From: Scortum barcoo
Lineage: Eukaryota > Chordata > Actinopteri > Centrarchiformes > Terapontidae
DNA length: 64,000 nucleotides
NCBI GenBank assembly: GCA_023238725.1
Contig: CM041550.1
Span: 25,753,586-25,817,585, forward strand
Direction: 5' to 3'
Position 1 is the stretch's first letter. Every line of letters starts with the position of its first letter. The notes beneath the pieces are model-generated. The model did no database searches and was not told the DNA's origin. It saw only the letters and a list, made by a program, of their open reading frames with translations. Of the stretch, positions 37,916-51,955 are shown piece after piece. Position numbers and translations under genes: made by a program.

Positions 37916-40900
37916 CCTTTGCATGTCCACACATTTCACAGAGCCCTGTCACTAATCATGTCTACCTGCTGAATAAGACCGGAAATGAAGCTAGGGACCG
38001 ATTTTCACGATGAGTAATTATGGTGATGCACCCAGTATTTGCAGAGATATTTCAGTCTGGACCAAAGTGGTGGAAGGACCTTTGACCAGAAAACGCTGAT
38101 TATCTAACAACCAACACTCTGACTTTTGAGCTGTAAATAACAGCTAGTAAATGTTGTTTTACTACATGGAGTGACTGGTGCAGTTTGTTCCAGAGCTGTT
38201 TAGACCAAAAAATGAACGCAGCCACATTTATATGAAAGGTACCAAATGACAGTATTAGGTTTTCATCAATAATTGCATTCATCTGTTGACATACAACCTG
38301 CTAATGTAGTAAATGGCTCGCTAAGACAATAATGGACTGACTGGCTTTTTACTGCTGCATCCACATTAGGCATAATTGTGCCCCCAGAATCACCTAGAAA
38401 GGTAAAATACTTGGGTGTGGCTTATTATGCAGGCATATGTGTGTGACTGTGTGTACACTCCCCATGCAAATGCTAAAATCCACACACAAATCTACTGTTC
38501 AGGAAACATTTTCAGAAAACATTTTTTAGGATTTTTTTAGTAAAATCACATAATCACTGTTGACATAATTTGCTGAAAAGACATGCGTCTTACCAAATAT
38601 TTCGTCTGAACATTTCCAGTTTAATTAACCTCATTGTTGGTTTGTTCCTGTCCACACAATATAAATAATTTGCTTTTCTGCAACATTACTTTCAGATAAT
38701 ACAGTCTTCTGCAGATCCAAGAGCAAGGGTCCCAGTGTCAGCTCTCAGAGGGTCAGTTCTGGCTGGTCATAATGCTTTTTAACATCCTTGTGCAAGCTGC
38801 AGTCATGGGTGAGATAGATGAAATTTTCCCTCGACAGTTTCTCTCTTTATTTGTATTACAGTAGGCTATCCTTCAAACCACAGCACAATGAAACATGTGG
38901 TTAGAGGATTTCCTGCTGTGGACTTTCTGTGCTAATAGTTGTGTTTTGTGTACTAAAGAGGACAGCCATCACACCAGAAGCTCTTTTTGATCATTAGCTC
39001 CTGAGCACAGGCTATGTGGTCAACATCTCCTCAAAGGTTTAAACTCTCGGGTCTAAATGGAGCTTTTCAGACTTGTTTGTATTCTGAAACACAGTACGTT
39101 TCATCACTTAAATATCTTGACTGATGTCTAAGTGCAATTAAAAGTAAAAAAAAGCCCCATACACACATACACACTATGTCACCTAATAAGAATAAATAAG
39201 TTCACATGTGCACATATATCACCATATTTAAGTTGTCGTTTCAGTTTACTTAATAATGTAATGCGTTAATGGAATTCACATCTCTGCTCAAAACTTGCAA
39301 CTCTCTTCACAACTAAGTCAGATCGACATCATATGAAGCCAAATCAACAAAACTTCAGATTTATGAATATGAGAATATGATGAACATGAGTATGTTTTCT
39401 GTTACAGCTAAGATTTTTGAGGAATTTACTTGAGGAAAAGAGGGTGTAGTTAATTTCAACCAGCTTCCACTCCAAGTGTAAATCCAAATACAGATATGAA
39501 TAAACACAGGGGTTTTTGTGTGAAATAAACAGATTCAGATTTGCATTAGAATCATAGTACAAAGGCTTCTTCCATTAAATATATATTGCTCTCCCAGGTA
39601 GACAATGCATTACACATGTTGGGTGTTCAACAATTAATTACCTTTCACTAATGAGCTGTGCAAATAATTTAAACTTATTATAATGTCAACAGCAAAGGAA
39701 ATGAAAAATAATGTATCTTTTTCCTCTCCTGTACAGTGAATCTGTTTTCAAGCACTGAGCTATCAGCAGCCTGCACTGAGCTAAATATAAAATATGACAA
39801 CTTTTCCCTCTCTGTGTGATAAGATTCCAAGTCCTGTGATTTTATTGAGTTACATGATAATGAAGGCTTTGTTGTCAAGTCCCAAGGAAATAAATCTTTG
39901 GAGCAACAGCATCACAACAAACCTGTGCTTCAAATTGGACTTCACTAAACCAAGATTAGAGATGAGCTATTTTATATACTTAAACTCTTGGGTTTAAATT
40001 TAGGCACTTAAATTATGTATGTATCCTGATTGTTTTTTTCATCATGACTTCTGAAGGTAAAAAATGGATCTGCTGAAATTGAGACTGTGACAAAAAAGAA
40101 TATGGAGCAGGGAGTTTGATTTATTGCTTTCAGAGAGGAATATGCAATACACATACAACACTGTGTGAAGATAGTGATTACTGTGTGTGTCTCTGTCTCC
40201 ATACCTTTGACTTTTCTTTACTTAGTTTACGAACGCCCCTCCTTCAAACCCAGTTTCATTCGTCATCCTTCAGAAGTTTGCACAGAAAATATGTTTTTTG
40301 TTTAACTTTGAGTAATGCTGTGGTTGCGTGTTTAGTGAAAATTTAGTGGAAGTCAAGCACACAGTCCATCTGTAATTTTTTATGAAATGATCTTTCTGCT
40401 GATGTCCAACACAAACCTACTGGGTTAAGCAAATGATGATAATGTAATTTGATTAAAAGCCCCAAAGGACCTTAAAGTTATTTTGTTAACTGTTACCTTT
40501 TTTCAAGTTGGAGAACAAACTATCAAACCTCATACTTTTCATTACAAGTGGATACATTTCAACACTGTCAGAAACTGATGGCAGTTAAAGAGCAACTTAA
40601 AAACCTATTTTAGCTTGAACTATGCTGCCAAATTCTGTGCTACATTTGTTCCTTCAGGATTTCAGCTGCTTGTCACTGGGGCAGTTCCCATTTGTATCAT
40701 TGACATGGCACATTTTAAACTAACTCAATATTTAATTAAGTCATATATATCTATACTCAGGATTCAGCACCTTCTACTTTATAATTTCTTTTATTTAAAG
40801 GGTAACACTCACATGCACACACACACACACACTGCTGCACCTACTGATGGTCACCTATAATTTATAGTTCATAGAACTGTAGTTATGTAACTCTCAGTTT

Positions 40901-43900
40901 AACTCTATACTGGCCAGAAACAGCTCCCATCCCTCAAACATCTCTCTTACTCACCAAAATTGAGTAACAGTAACCACAACTCTAACCATACTTTCACCCT
41001 TTAAACCTATATTTTCCATTCTTCTGCACATGACTACAGTAATTGTGTCTTGGGCTCTAAATGGTGCCAAAACACAGATGACTTGCACTCACTACCATGT
41101 CTGAATGCATCCCGTGTAGACAGACGGATGACTGAAACTGCTGCCCTGCTGCTTTCGTTACGTGGGCAGTGTGGACACGGTGTTACTTTTAAAGTAAAGT
41201 AAAGCCCAAGTTCTAACAAACAGAAATTTTCCCTCAAATCAACAGGCCTGTAGTATAAAATACAAATAATATGATTTAAATTCTGTCCTCTTTGTTGCAT
41301 AACGCATCAACAGATGAAGATGCCTCTAAAGATATACCCAGCCTCCCCAATTCTTTAGAGCCTGTTGCTTTCAGAGACTACACCACAAGTGGATTTGTTA
41401 ACTCCTTTGCTGGTGTATCGCATGTATTGCAAGAGAGGTCAGTTCCCATTGATTTCAAACAGAAAAACTCATCCTCTCTCAGTGCGTTCCGGCAGATAAA
41501 GCAGCTGCAGTAGAGACTCAATTTGGAGCTTCACATAGCGAGCCTGGCAACCATATCTATACAGGACTAAACCTGCTGAGGTGAGACATTACCACAGAGA
41601 CCGACCGAAGACCAGCACGCTTTCCACAGCCACATACGAACACTTCTGGATCCACATGCTGTCTGTAGATACAGTCAGCTTTAACAGGTTGTTTTTCACC
41701 CTGCTTTGCTCCTTGTATCTTTCTAATTAACCACTAAGCTCACATTAGAGTTGACAGATGCAATATATGTGACAGCAAAATTACGTTTTTTAACTTTCTC
41801 TAGGGTTGAGACAGACAAATAAGCTGTAAATAGTGAAGATTCTAGTTGTTTTTTGGGGGCTCCAGCAAAAGCATAGAGGGAAATCCGAAAAGCGCTCTGT
41901 TCAGTGGGCCGTAGCTGTCGTTAAGTTACAAGATTCTCCTGTGAGGAAGTCCCTATTCTCTTTGGTGTCATTGCAAAGCTTTCTCTCTGTGTCTTTCTGT
42001 CTCTTAAGTCGCCTCTCTCACCGTTCTTCTATGTCTCCCCCTCCATCTCTTTAGTGGGCCCTTATGCTCTATGATCGTCTCTCCTGGGTGCTCTTGGTTG
42101 AACTCCTTACTCCCTCAGCCTGTCTCTCTCCTGCGCTCTGTTTCACAGTCTGTATCTCTCCGTATCTATAAGGACCACTTTTACTCCATTTTTACTCTAC
42201 TAATGTTTTGTCCTTTAACTTCAACGCCACACGAGACGTAGGAATGTGTCGTGTTGTGCAGATTAATATCTGCTGCTTCCTGTACGATCACCTTCACCTG
42301 CATTTTAGCAAATATCTGACCAGTTTCCCCATATAACATAAAGATTTACCAAAACTAAAAGAAAATGAGACACAGACAAACAGTCTGACAAACAGGAACC
42401 AGAATGTAGTATCTGTGATTTATAATAGTCTTACAACATTTCATCCAAAACACAGTCTGAGTGGAGACATATCTGGTTAGTAACATTATTACTCATGGTC
42501 CATTTTCCCACCTGGGGTTATCATTGCATAAAAAGCTGATTCTTTACCATCAGATTATTAATGGGATATTTATTACATTACAACGGTTGGATTTTAATTG
42601 GTTTAAATAAATTGAATTTGTCTTAAGAATGGACTTTTAAATGGGCAAAAAGAATGGGGTTGGATGGAAAGAACTGAGACTAGATGCTTTACTCCATATG
42701 ATTTCTACATTTCAAAGCTTTTTAAAGAGCTCACCACTGCTACACGGTTAATTACCATTATTAAATTCCACAGGTGTGTCAGATTATTTGAATAATTATT
42801 GAAGATACCCACATTAAAAATTAATCAATCATAAGCTCATTTGGAAACGGTGCACCTTTGTGGGTAGAACTGCCAGTGAAATTGATCTATTGGTAACATG
42901 CAGGGAATTTGTGTTTGTAATCTCCATGTATTTGTGTGATTACAAATATGGATCAGGGTGGGTATTGACTGTGCAAGTTCTGTTCCATACACACTCCCCT
43001 TAAATGAAATTTGCCCCTCCACTGAGAGGAGCTATGGCCCCATACAGACTACCAGGGATTCCTTACAAACCCTGTAGTCATCCTAAAGAAAACTCCAGCA
43101 GCAGAAATAAAATAAAGAAAAGGCATTAGAGAGATGAAACAGATGCTATTGACTGGTTTATTCTGTTCAACTCAACAAACTGAGGTTCATCATGGCAGAT
43201 GAGAATGATTTTTCCCTAACTTGTAAGAAAAAGAATATGAGTAAGGTTGTATGTTAGTGTGTGTGCATGTGTTGGTTACCCACCCTTTTATTATTGCCCT
43301 GTGAGCAGAATGAAATGTCCTCAGACTCAGACAATATGATGGATGTGTTTGAGACTGCCTTGTGTCGAAGTGAAACTGAGGGAAATATAAGATGAGTCTC
43401 ATTAAAATGTGACAGTCTTTGCTGCGAGGAGGCCACACTGTTCCCCATATTCTGCGTTTCTTAAACAGGAGGGACAAGACTGAATAGAAATAGGAAGCTG
43501 CAGTACATAGGCTGTTGAGAAATAACTGCAAACAGAGGTCAGTGCAGGTTGCCGCTACAAGAGCTCCCTCCCCCTTCTGTTCAAAGCTACATCTGCCTTC
43601 CAAGACAGTTCTGTGAGCAGAGGGAGAATCCAATCAATGTGATGCAAAGGGAATATTCAATGTACCTCACACCAACTGTGATCAAAAATAAATGTGCTTT
43701 AGACTGTGCTATTTGGTGCATGGCAGTTGTGTAGATACCAAGACAAGACTCTTAATTTGGAATCCAATCTTGGATCTATACAAACAGTGCCTGTTGCATT
43801 GTCCTAACTAAAAAAAGCTATAAATAAAAATATATGTGGGTATAAATATAATGTGGGTTCCTTTTGATCTACATATCACTTGGCAGTTTCAAGATTTCAT

Positions 43901-46329
43901 CAGTAAATCTATTCAGCCCAAGTTCTTTGTGAATGTAGGTCTTTGTGGATAAAGAAAGAAAATGACAGGCACTAAAGTTGGTACTGATGTTGCTTAATTA
44001 AGATAAGATAAGGTAAACGTCACCCATTAAACATCAGCATATTAATGTTCCATTGCAGGCATACTGGCATGAAAGCCTTTTCATTTTTATATGACCATGA
44101 CAGGATCAAAAACAAACATATTTCTTCTTTACATTGAGCAATAAAGCCTTAGAGGTGCTAGTGTGGCCATACACTGTAAATGTTGTAATGTTTTCTTGCT
44201 CGTCTTAATTATTTAAATGCTCTCTCCTTGAAGCATTGCGAAGCTCTGGCTTTTAATCCATCACCACTCTCCTACCACAGATCCCACATCCTGCAGTGTT
44301 CAACCTACTGTCTGTCAGAACTTTGCCTAATAAATGACTACACCCATACATCCTCACAAAAACAAACAACGTAAGGAAGGATGGGAGAAAGAGAAAAGGA
44401 GTAGGAGGAGAAATATGGATGAGAGACTCAACTTTTTGACAGTTTGAACAATGGCCTGGAGGGGCTTGCTGGAAAAACACTTAGCACTGAAACACCCCCG
44501 TTTAGCTTTTCATTTTAACTCTACATGTCTGCAGCTCTGACCCCTTAGCAAACAAAGTGGGAGACCTCTGGTTTGCTTCTAAGACCAAAAGCTGTCAAAG
44601 CACATCTCAGGATTGGACAATAGACCGCGTCTTCACTGCAGAGAGGAAAGGAATCCACCACTTTGGGTTCTGTGGTGCCGTGCTCTGTCTGTGCCGGCCT
44701 GACCACTCATCTCGGGTTCACAGGGAAAGTAAGGATATGTTTTTCTATTGTTTGGCCAGATCTCTGGTCTTAAATGCAGCCTGTCACACAGGGAGCAGCT
44801 GCTGGTGAAAACATATGCCAAACCTCTGTTTAAATCTATATAATTTCCTCTGCCTTTTAGCCGGCAGCTCACCTCCTCCCCCTATTTAACACTGAGCATT
44901 AGCAAAACAGCTCTTGGTTGTGCACTCTGTGTTTCAGGGTTGACAAATTAATGATAGTTGATTTGCACCTTGAGGCAATGCAGAGTGAGACAAACAAAGA
45001 GATAAAGCGGTGAATTCTATGAGATCAGAGGTGGACGGTGGTCAAAAAGGTCACAACTCATTGGTTATTTCTCTGAAAAAGACAGTGGCAAATATTGCAG
45101 CAACAGACACGTCAGTTCAGTTCAGATCTAACCAGAGCATATGTGGGTGAGCGCTCACTGTTGGCAGTCTGTGCCACAGCAGAAAACCACAATCACATTT
45201 CTGTCGAGTTACTGCAGTCAGAGGGGACCTGACGGCATCCGCTCCTTTGCCCTCAGAGTAACTGGAAGTGAGGATGATTGAATTATCTTCAGGCAGAAAG
45301 GAACATATTGGAACATGTATCTTCAGACACTGAGGGGCCTGAGACACTGGAAACATAAACTCCATTCTCCAGCCGAATTGATCTCATGTTGCTCTGTAAT
45401 TGCATTGGGAAAGTTGGATAGGGAAGGGGGGGAATTACTATAGGTTGCATCAGGGAATAGGGGAGGTTCTCTTATGTACTCACAGTTAGTCAATTATTTG
45501 ACAACACACAGGCTCTGTTTGGTGTTGGGCTTAAGGCTATGACTTAAGGCAAATACAGTCTTTAATATGTTTTGTTGTGATTATACATTTCATGGCTTTT
45601 ACGCCTCTGTGGGCTCAGTACCGCAGAATGATGGTGTTTTTATTTTTCAGTCTGAGTGAGGATCATCTATCAGAATGGCCATATGGGACCAGTAGTGCCT
45701 TTAGAGGGGGTCACTGCTGCATCCAAAGGGGAAATTAACAATGTTGTGAAAACTGAACACCTGTACACCCAGTGCAGTCAGACACCTATGTCAGAGAAGA
45801 GGAACTTTATCAATCCATCTTGGGACTTGACTAAGTCTCAGAAATATACACATCAACATTAAACACGTTGAGAAGACCAAGCTGAATTCAACTCTTTGGA
45901 ATCAAACATGCCACCAACGTGACAACAGCCAACAGACTCTTATTTCACTAGTAGCTCGATAGATAGAAACATACAGATGATAACATGATAGAAAGTCGAG
46001 GGCCTGTGGTAACCTGTAGACCTAGCTTACACAAAGTAGCCAGATGGTGTGCAGGAAAACGTTTGTGTTACTTGGTAACAGTCCAGTCCTAGTCGGTTAT
46101 TGTTGTCTGGGGTCTCTCGCCTACAATAGACCACAGCCGTGCTGACATTCAGCAAAACAGCACTCTGGGTATGATATTGCTTAAATGTTTAACATAAATG
46201 GCTCTGCTTTTGAGAAAGCTCTCATCGAATCACGGCAGCAATGTGGATCCTGTTACAGCAGCTAATCCCCATCAGTAAACTGTTGTTAAATCAACAACAT
46301 GTTGAGGCTGAGTAGAGTAGTTAACAGAG
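37916..46329. other. Long unclassified stretch
   Basis: More than 8 kb with no recognised gene, RNA or mobile element. Short CA runs occur at about 40812-40835. Blocks at 41290-41560 and 44540-44880 are somewhat richer in G+C and repeat-free. All frames are below 150 codons and lack domains, including the 147-codon minus frame at 43190-43633. Confidence 0.45.
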
Positions 46330-46475
46330 TTGCCATGATAAGGACCATGCTGTACATTTGGATGAATGTGACTGGATTAGTAACCATGTAGCTTGTGAGT
46401 GAGCCAATGATTGTGAGGCATATAGGTGTGGTAGGACTGTTCTAATCTAATCTGTTAGGTATATAGTAAATGTAA
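46330..46475. repeat. Dispersed repeat shared with 34960-35170, copy B
   Basis: TGTACATTTGGATGAATGTG, then CCATGTAGCTTGTGAGTGAG, then GATTGTGAGGCATATAGG, align in order with copy A. It is diverged and shorter. Confidence 0.6.
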
Positions 46476-48419
46476 ATGTATGTCTCCATTTTCAAAGCTT
46501 TCCAAGCTTAAGAGAATTATTCTAGGCTGTCTGGTCAGAAAGATTCAATTTCTTGATAGTTGGTGCTGGATGGAGACTGAAATCTATTCAATAACTTAGA
46601 AAAGCACACCTCCATCTTGTTTCTCTGGTATAACTGAAGTTGGAAAGATTGTTACTTTAAGCCAACTCCATGCTACCATCATTGTGTGGGGTCTGTTACC
46701 TGGTAACAGTTCTGTAAACAAACAAAAACATTCATTTTAAGAGAACAGAGACTAATGAGAGTGTTTTATACACAAGTCCAGGATTATTGAGCTGTTTGTG
46801 ACTATGATTTGGGTGTGTCTGATGACCTGATGTGTTCCAGTCTGGGTTACGTGGAAAAAATGACATCATCATCATCATTATTTAGTGTGTGATATGTAAA
46901 GATTCTAATCTTAAATCTTAAGATCAAGCGGCTGTTAGTTGTTCTCTGACTCATTTTTTAAAACAGATATTTGTGACTAACATCGAAATCTGATAATGTC
47001 ATTTGTGTTTCGCCTGAGGGGGACACATCAGTAAATGGCTAGATTAACACACCATCGGAGGGACTACTGGAAGAACTACAGTCATTACTGACCAGTCATT
47101 CAGTGTATTGTGTAGTACCTTTATTCACTCAGAAGGATTATCCTCCCATCTGACTGTCAAAGACCAAAAAATCTACACAAGTTGGTGGAAAAAAATCAAT
47201 CTTTTCTTGTGAAAATGACCTCCCTGTTATTCTAATCATTGCATTCAATAATGGAATTATGTTCAGTGGTGACAGGTGGTGAGTCTGTTGTTTAAAGCAG
47301 AATATTTCAGATATCATCTAAACTGATCCTGTTGACAGCTCTTAACCTCCTCTCTGGCTGCTGAGCTAACGTCTTGTTAGCTTACACTGTAGTTCCACAG
47401 ACCAACAGAACAATCCGATGCTCAACCCCAAATGTCCAGAGTTCCCAATCAAGGTGATTAAGATAAGATATTGATTTGTTTAAAAATATGAGGGATGCCC
47501 ATTATCATCTACTGTCTCTAAGTGTTTGCTTGACTGCAGTACTTACAGAAATAGAAATACAACCTACAGAAATAGAAAATGACAGCCTGCGTTCACTCAC
47601 TCCTCATCCATTTGCATCACACATATCCAAAATGGGTAGACTGTAGAGTTCTGATCCCAGTGCAGGCCAGACCACTTCCATATCTGTTTTGGAGATCTTA
47701 AGGTAGAGAAAATATAACACACGTGGTACAACTGTATCTGTAATCACAATTATACCCATAGCTAGTAAAGCTGATTCTGATCATAAGATGGTCCAAATAA
47801 TGATACAAGCCATAGTTCCACTTCCACTCCCTCCCTATTCTATACCACTCCTCTGACATATGTATACATTCATGAACAAACACAGTTCCCAGGATTGCAA
47901 TATAACTATGTACATAGAGACTAATATGCATAGAGCCCATGTGCACTGACTTAACACACACCTCCATAGCTACTTATTACATTTATATTTCAAAATTAAC
48001 TGTATGTATTTGCGAGAATAATCATCTGCTGTATTTATATGTAAATTACATTTCCCTTTTTATTTTAAGCTTGCCTTATTAGATTTTATAATGCACAACT
48101 GTTGCTTTCTGTTTGGAGATGCTACTGCAATTTTAAGCCAGCTTTTGAGACAACATGGATAACAAGTCCTTCAGATGCTTCGAAAAATGGAAACGTGAAC
48201 ATCCATGAAAAGTGGGTAATTGCGTCTGCTGAGGAAGATGTGCATGGAACATGCAATAACAAAATAACAAAATCTCATTAATAGATCTCCTGAGATTGCT
48301 TTCTCAACAACTGCAATTGTCAAGTAAAAAAATAACAAAAAGATGTTGTAAACACAACATTGACATATTATTCCCTGATAAAGATGTTATGCCCAACATT
48401 TCAGCAAAAGGTTAACTAT
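46476..48419. other. Unclassified DNA
   Basis: No recognised gene or repeat. A short (CAT)n run lies at about 46865-46879. Confidence 0.5.
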
Positions 48420-49450
48420 TGTACACATTCAGCAGACTCTGGATCAGCAGCTCCAGAGGCAGGTTGACCTTCCTGACCTGGTGTAGAAAGTACATCCTCT
48501 GCTGGGCCTTTTTGATGAGTGTGTCCATGTTGGACGCCCACTTTAGTTCCTGGGAGATTGAAACCTCCCACCACCACAGCAGACAGGCTGTTGAATGTGT
48601 TGGACAGTGTTGGGGGCCTCATCTGGAAGTCCACAGTCATCTCCACAGTTTTGAGTGCGTTCAGCTCCAGGTTGTTCTGAGATAGAACTAACTGCTCAGC
48701 CTCCCGTCTCCATGCAGACTCCTCGCTGTCCCAGATGAGGCTGATGACCACTGTGTCATCTGCAAACTTTAGGTGTTTCACCAATGGATTCAGTCGTTTG
48801 TGTAGAGAGAGGCGAGCAAGGTGGAAAGCACACACCTCAAGGGGGCTTCAACGCTGACCTTCAGAAAATTGGATGTGATGCTCCCCAGCCTTTTTGATTC
48901 ATTGACAGGCTGGGACTGGCACAGTGAGTTGGAAGTTTGGAGCCCCCCTGGGAGGATGGTGTTGAAGTGCTTAAACAGGATCCTCACGTGTCCCTGGAGA
49001 GTCAAGATGTAGTAGGATGCACTGCAGTGCCCATTTTTACTGCATCACCCACTGACCCGACAGGGCTATGGGACTGTGGTCATCTAATCCTGCGAGAGAG
49101 GGTTTCTTGGAGACTGAGATGATCGTGCAGCATTTGAAGCAGATCTTCAACAGATCAGAGGAGATGTGTGAACTCTGATCTGTTGAAGATCTGTGTGAAG
49201 ATGGGAGCTAGCTGGTAAGCACAGACTTTCAGGCAGAAAGGAGACACACCGTCTGCCCTGGTGCCTTTGTACTCTCTGAAATAGTTGATACACATCCTCT
49301 TCCCAGATCCTGAGTACAGTTTTTGAGTCAGTGGTCAGTGGGAGGGTTGAGTGGAACCACAGATTAAAGCTGTGTTTGATTAACCTGGGTGGATTTACAG
49401 GATTTTCATCTCTGATTACCTCTGTGTTTGTTGTCCCACTGGAACCATTT
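48420..49450 (-). mobile_element. L2/CR1 (Rex1-like) LINE fragment, reverse transcriptase domain
   Basis: Minus-strand frames give, in order, fragments like FLPESLCLPAS (the 'CLKxCAxxLAPIF' region), LKFADDTVVISLI with both catalytic Asp present (FADDT at 48752-48766), LELNALKTVEMTVDF, and in another frame IKKAQQRMYFLHQVRKVNLP. The last is the strongly conserved 'KAQQRLxFLRxLRK' segment after the palm in Rex1/L2-type elements. Several frameshifts and stops, loss of the 5' endonuclease part and no 3' tail show a dead fragment. A 21-bp palindrome has arisen inside it (49140-49193). Confidence 0.82.
49140..49193. repeat. Perfect 21-bp inverted repeat, 12-base loop
   Basis: Arms 49140-49160 and 49173-49193 are exact reverse complements; the first begins CAGATCTTCAACAG. 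It sits in the antisense LINE fragment, where only one arm is expected from the parent element. The second arm is therefore probably a local palindromic duplication. Confidence 0.92.
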
Positions 49451-49513
49451 TTGGTCATTTTAATTGGAGAGTTCCCATTTTTTCAGTACTTTGATGAGTG
49501 CAGTGTGCCACCT

Positions 49514-49640
49514 TATACTGCTTATCCTTAGAGAGTGGCAGGGGGCTGAAGCCAATTCCAACAGCTGGATTAGAGGCAAGGTCCACCCTGGACAGGTCAC
49601 TAGTCAATCAAAGGACTGAAATATGAATACTCATAACACA
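49514..49640 (-). mobile_element. L2-type 3' tail fragment
   Basis: In minus sense, GACCTGTCCAGGGTGGACC, CTTGCCTCTAATCCAGCTG, GGCTTCAGCCCCCTGCCAC, and AGGATAAGCAG follow the consensus 3' tail shared by fish L2 LINEs and their SINEs. The same tail type ends the SINE at 13985-14319. It lies upstream, in minus sense, of the LINE fragment at 48420-49450, so it is a separate insertion. Confidence 0.75.
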
Positions 49641-51624
49641 GTTTAGAGTCACGTTATAAGTACTGTAAAAGTGTTCACTCGTAGTGGCAAACTCACAAAG
49701 AATTTTTATCAACCAACTCTGCAGTTCTCCTCAAAGCATTTTCATCTCATTCAGCTCAGTGATTCGATTTTCTGGCCCACAACATACTTGCAAGACGCAT
49801 TTTGGAAGGAAACTTTAGTATTGTACTCCCTGGTGCTTTTTTCTGTTTCAGTTTATTTGTTCACTCTTATTACATTCACCTGGGAGGAACTTTTGGATCA
49901 CAACTGTGTGATCACAGAGGTCAGCAATATGGCTGTGTATCCACCAGTGTTGGCAGTGCAGGGTCATAAAAGTCAAAATCGGTTGGTAGTAATATTTATC
50001 CTTCTATAGGCAACTGCAAGCAGTAACTGCCAAACCTGATTCAGAAGTTTTCCACCGTCAAAAATTTCCTGTTTTCCTGCTTCCTCTAATATGTAGTGAA
50101 TACAGCATATGGGTTTAGAGAGAAGAAAGGCAAAGAGAAGGGGAGGAATGAGTAATGTCTGTCATACCATAAACCCTGCACCATAACTTCTCAGCCACCA
50201 TTTTACTGCCCCTCATGCTGCCCTGTAAGAGCTTGGCACAGTCATATGGCATTAGCATCTCAAGCCATAACTCCCCATGCTGTGCTTATTATCACTGTGG
50301 TGAATATACACACATATACACACATGCCCATACACACACAGCAGTATTTCCATGGGGAAGCAAATACTTTTAGCCATTTAGGTCATTTTTTGTGGGTGTA
50401 ATATTGTGAGAAATTAGTGTGTTAGGAAACACACCACTGGTGGGTGACAGGGCTTTAATGTTGATCATATAAAATCAAATCTGCAGACCCAATTCCAATA
50501 ACCCTTGCAGTCCTAATGGATTAAAGTGATAGCTCACTATTAACTGCAGCTCTGCCTATTTTACAGTCTCCCTAAAACACACCACCTTTTTCCTAAACCA
50601 GAATGGCCAAGGTCATTCATCTTTTAAGAATAACAGGAAATAAAGGTGATGCAGGTAAACTCAGTGTTGGATTGTAAAAGGAAAAAGAAAAAAAGTAACT
50701 GCAATTTGTTTTCATGTCACTTCGGGAGGAACCAGAATCCCAGCTGAACTGTAATGGCATCTGCTAGAATACATTTTTTTTTTCAGAACAACTTTAATGT
50801 AGATGTCACCTGGACGAGGATCTGTCTTTAAATCCAGACCAAAGGAAAAGCTGCTTTTCCTCAGAAAAAAAAGGGTGCAAAAAAATCCCCTCTTCGGCCA
50901 ATGGAGATATTTAGGAGTACAAGACTTGAGGCAGGGATAACGCTGCTGTACAGATAAGCTGAGAGGGGCTCCATATGCCTTCAGGGATATCTACAACTTT
51001 CGTGTACCCACCTCTGCCTATGTGTTCAGACAGCTGGTATAACTGAATGATATTTTGCCTGCGGCCCAGGCTACATGTCACTGCACTATCTCTGTGGTGC
51101 AGGCTCTTTGGGAGTCTCAATCTTGTAGCTCATGCAGCTTTTAACTGGACGCTGTCATCCTGAGCTGTCATGATGTGATCATCTGGTCTAAGCTTTAGTC
51201 TCCCTGGGTACTCTGTACCTGTACTTCTGCAACACAATATTATCTATTGTCTGCAACGTAATTACACTTTTAAGGCATAGTACAAATATGTACAAGGCCT
51301 CACAATATACAGAATATACACCTGCAATATAGAGTTCACAGCAACTCTCAGTCCTCAGTCTTTACATGTTTGCTACTGTAATGCGTAAAGTTGGCAGTTT
51401 ACAGATTGGGGCAGGTTTGGGTAGTTACTGATTAAAACACATTGTTGTGGGTTTTCTACTGCGGACTGGCTCTTAAACTGGTTTGGGTGGGTGCCAAGAA
51501 TAAAAACATCCGGACCTGCACATCACTAACACTTACAGAGTTTTAATGAATAACATGAGTTGTGTTCCTGAACTTATATACCATAACAATGTTTTAGTAT
51601 TACCATGCACAAAGAAAATAAAAT
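49641..51624. other. Unclassified DNA
   Basis: Nothing recognisable was seen. The 112-codon frame at 49671-50009 (+) has no known domain. Confidence 0.5.
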
Positions 51625-51955
51625 CACTTTTAAGGGATGGTTTTGACATTTTGGGAAATATACTGTACTTAAACTGGTCCACTTAATATAAAGCTGGAGC
51701 CAGGAGGCAGTTAGCTTAGCTTAGCATGAAGATTAAAAACAGGGGGAAACAACTCTTTCCAACGATAAAATCCACCACCTCTTAAACTCACTAATCATAA
51801 CATCTAATTTATTAATTTATTTCATTCTTACAAAACTTCACAAAAAAAGGTGTAATTGACATGTTGTTTTTTGGGTCTATGTCCTTCATGCTTTCTTGGC
51901 TTGGAGCAGTGATGTCCTGCAGGCCAAAAGAGAGAAAACAATAAAAACGTATCTC
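51625..51955 (+). repeat. Percomorph 'TTAGCTTAGCTTAGCA' dispersed repeat
   Basis: The phrases TTGACATTTTGGGAAATA, GGCAGTTAGCTTAGCTTAGC, AAACAGGGGGAAACA, CACCTCTTAAACTCACTAAT, and GGAGCAGTGATGTCCTG occur in the same order as in a repeat found throughout percomorph genomes (from memory). It has no coding capacity. The superfamily is not settled here. Confidence 0.75.

Noticed and set aside
43190..43633. 147-codon minus-strand frame
   Set aside because: No known domain or supporting context; length is within chance for a 64-kb window.
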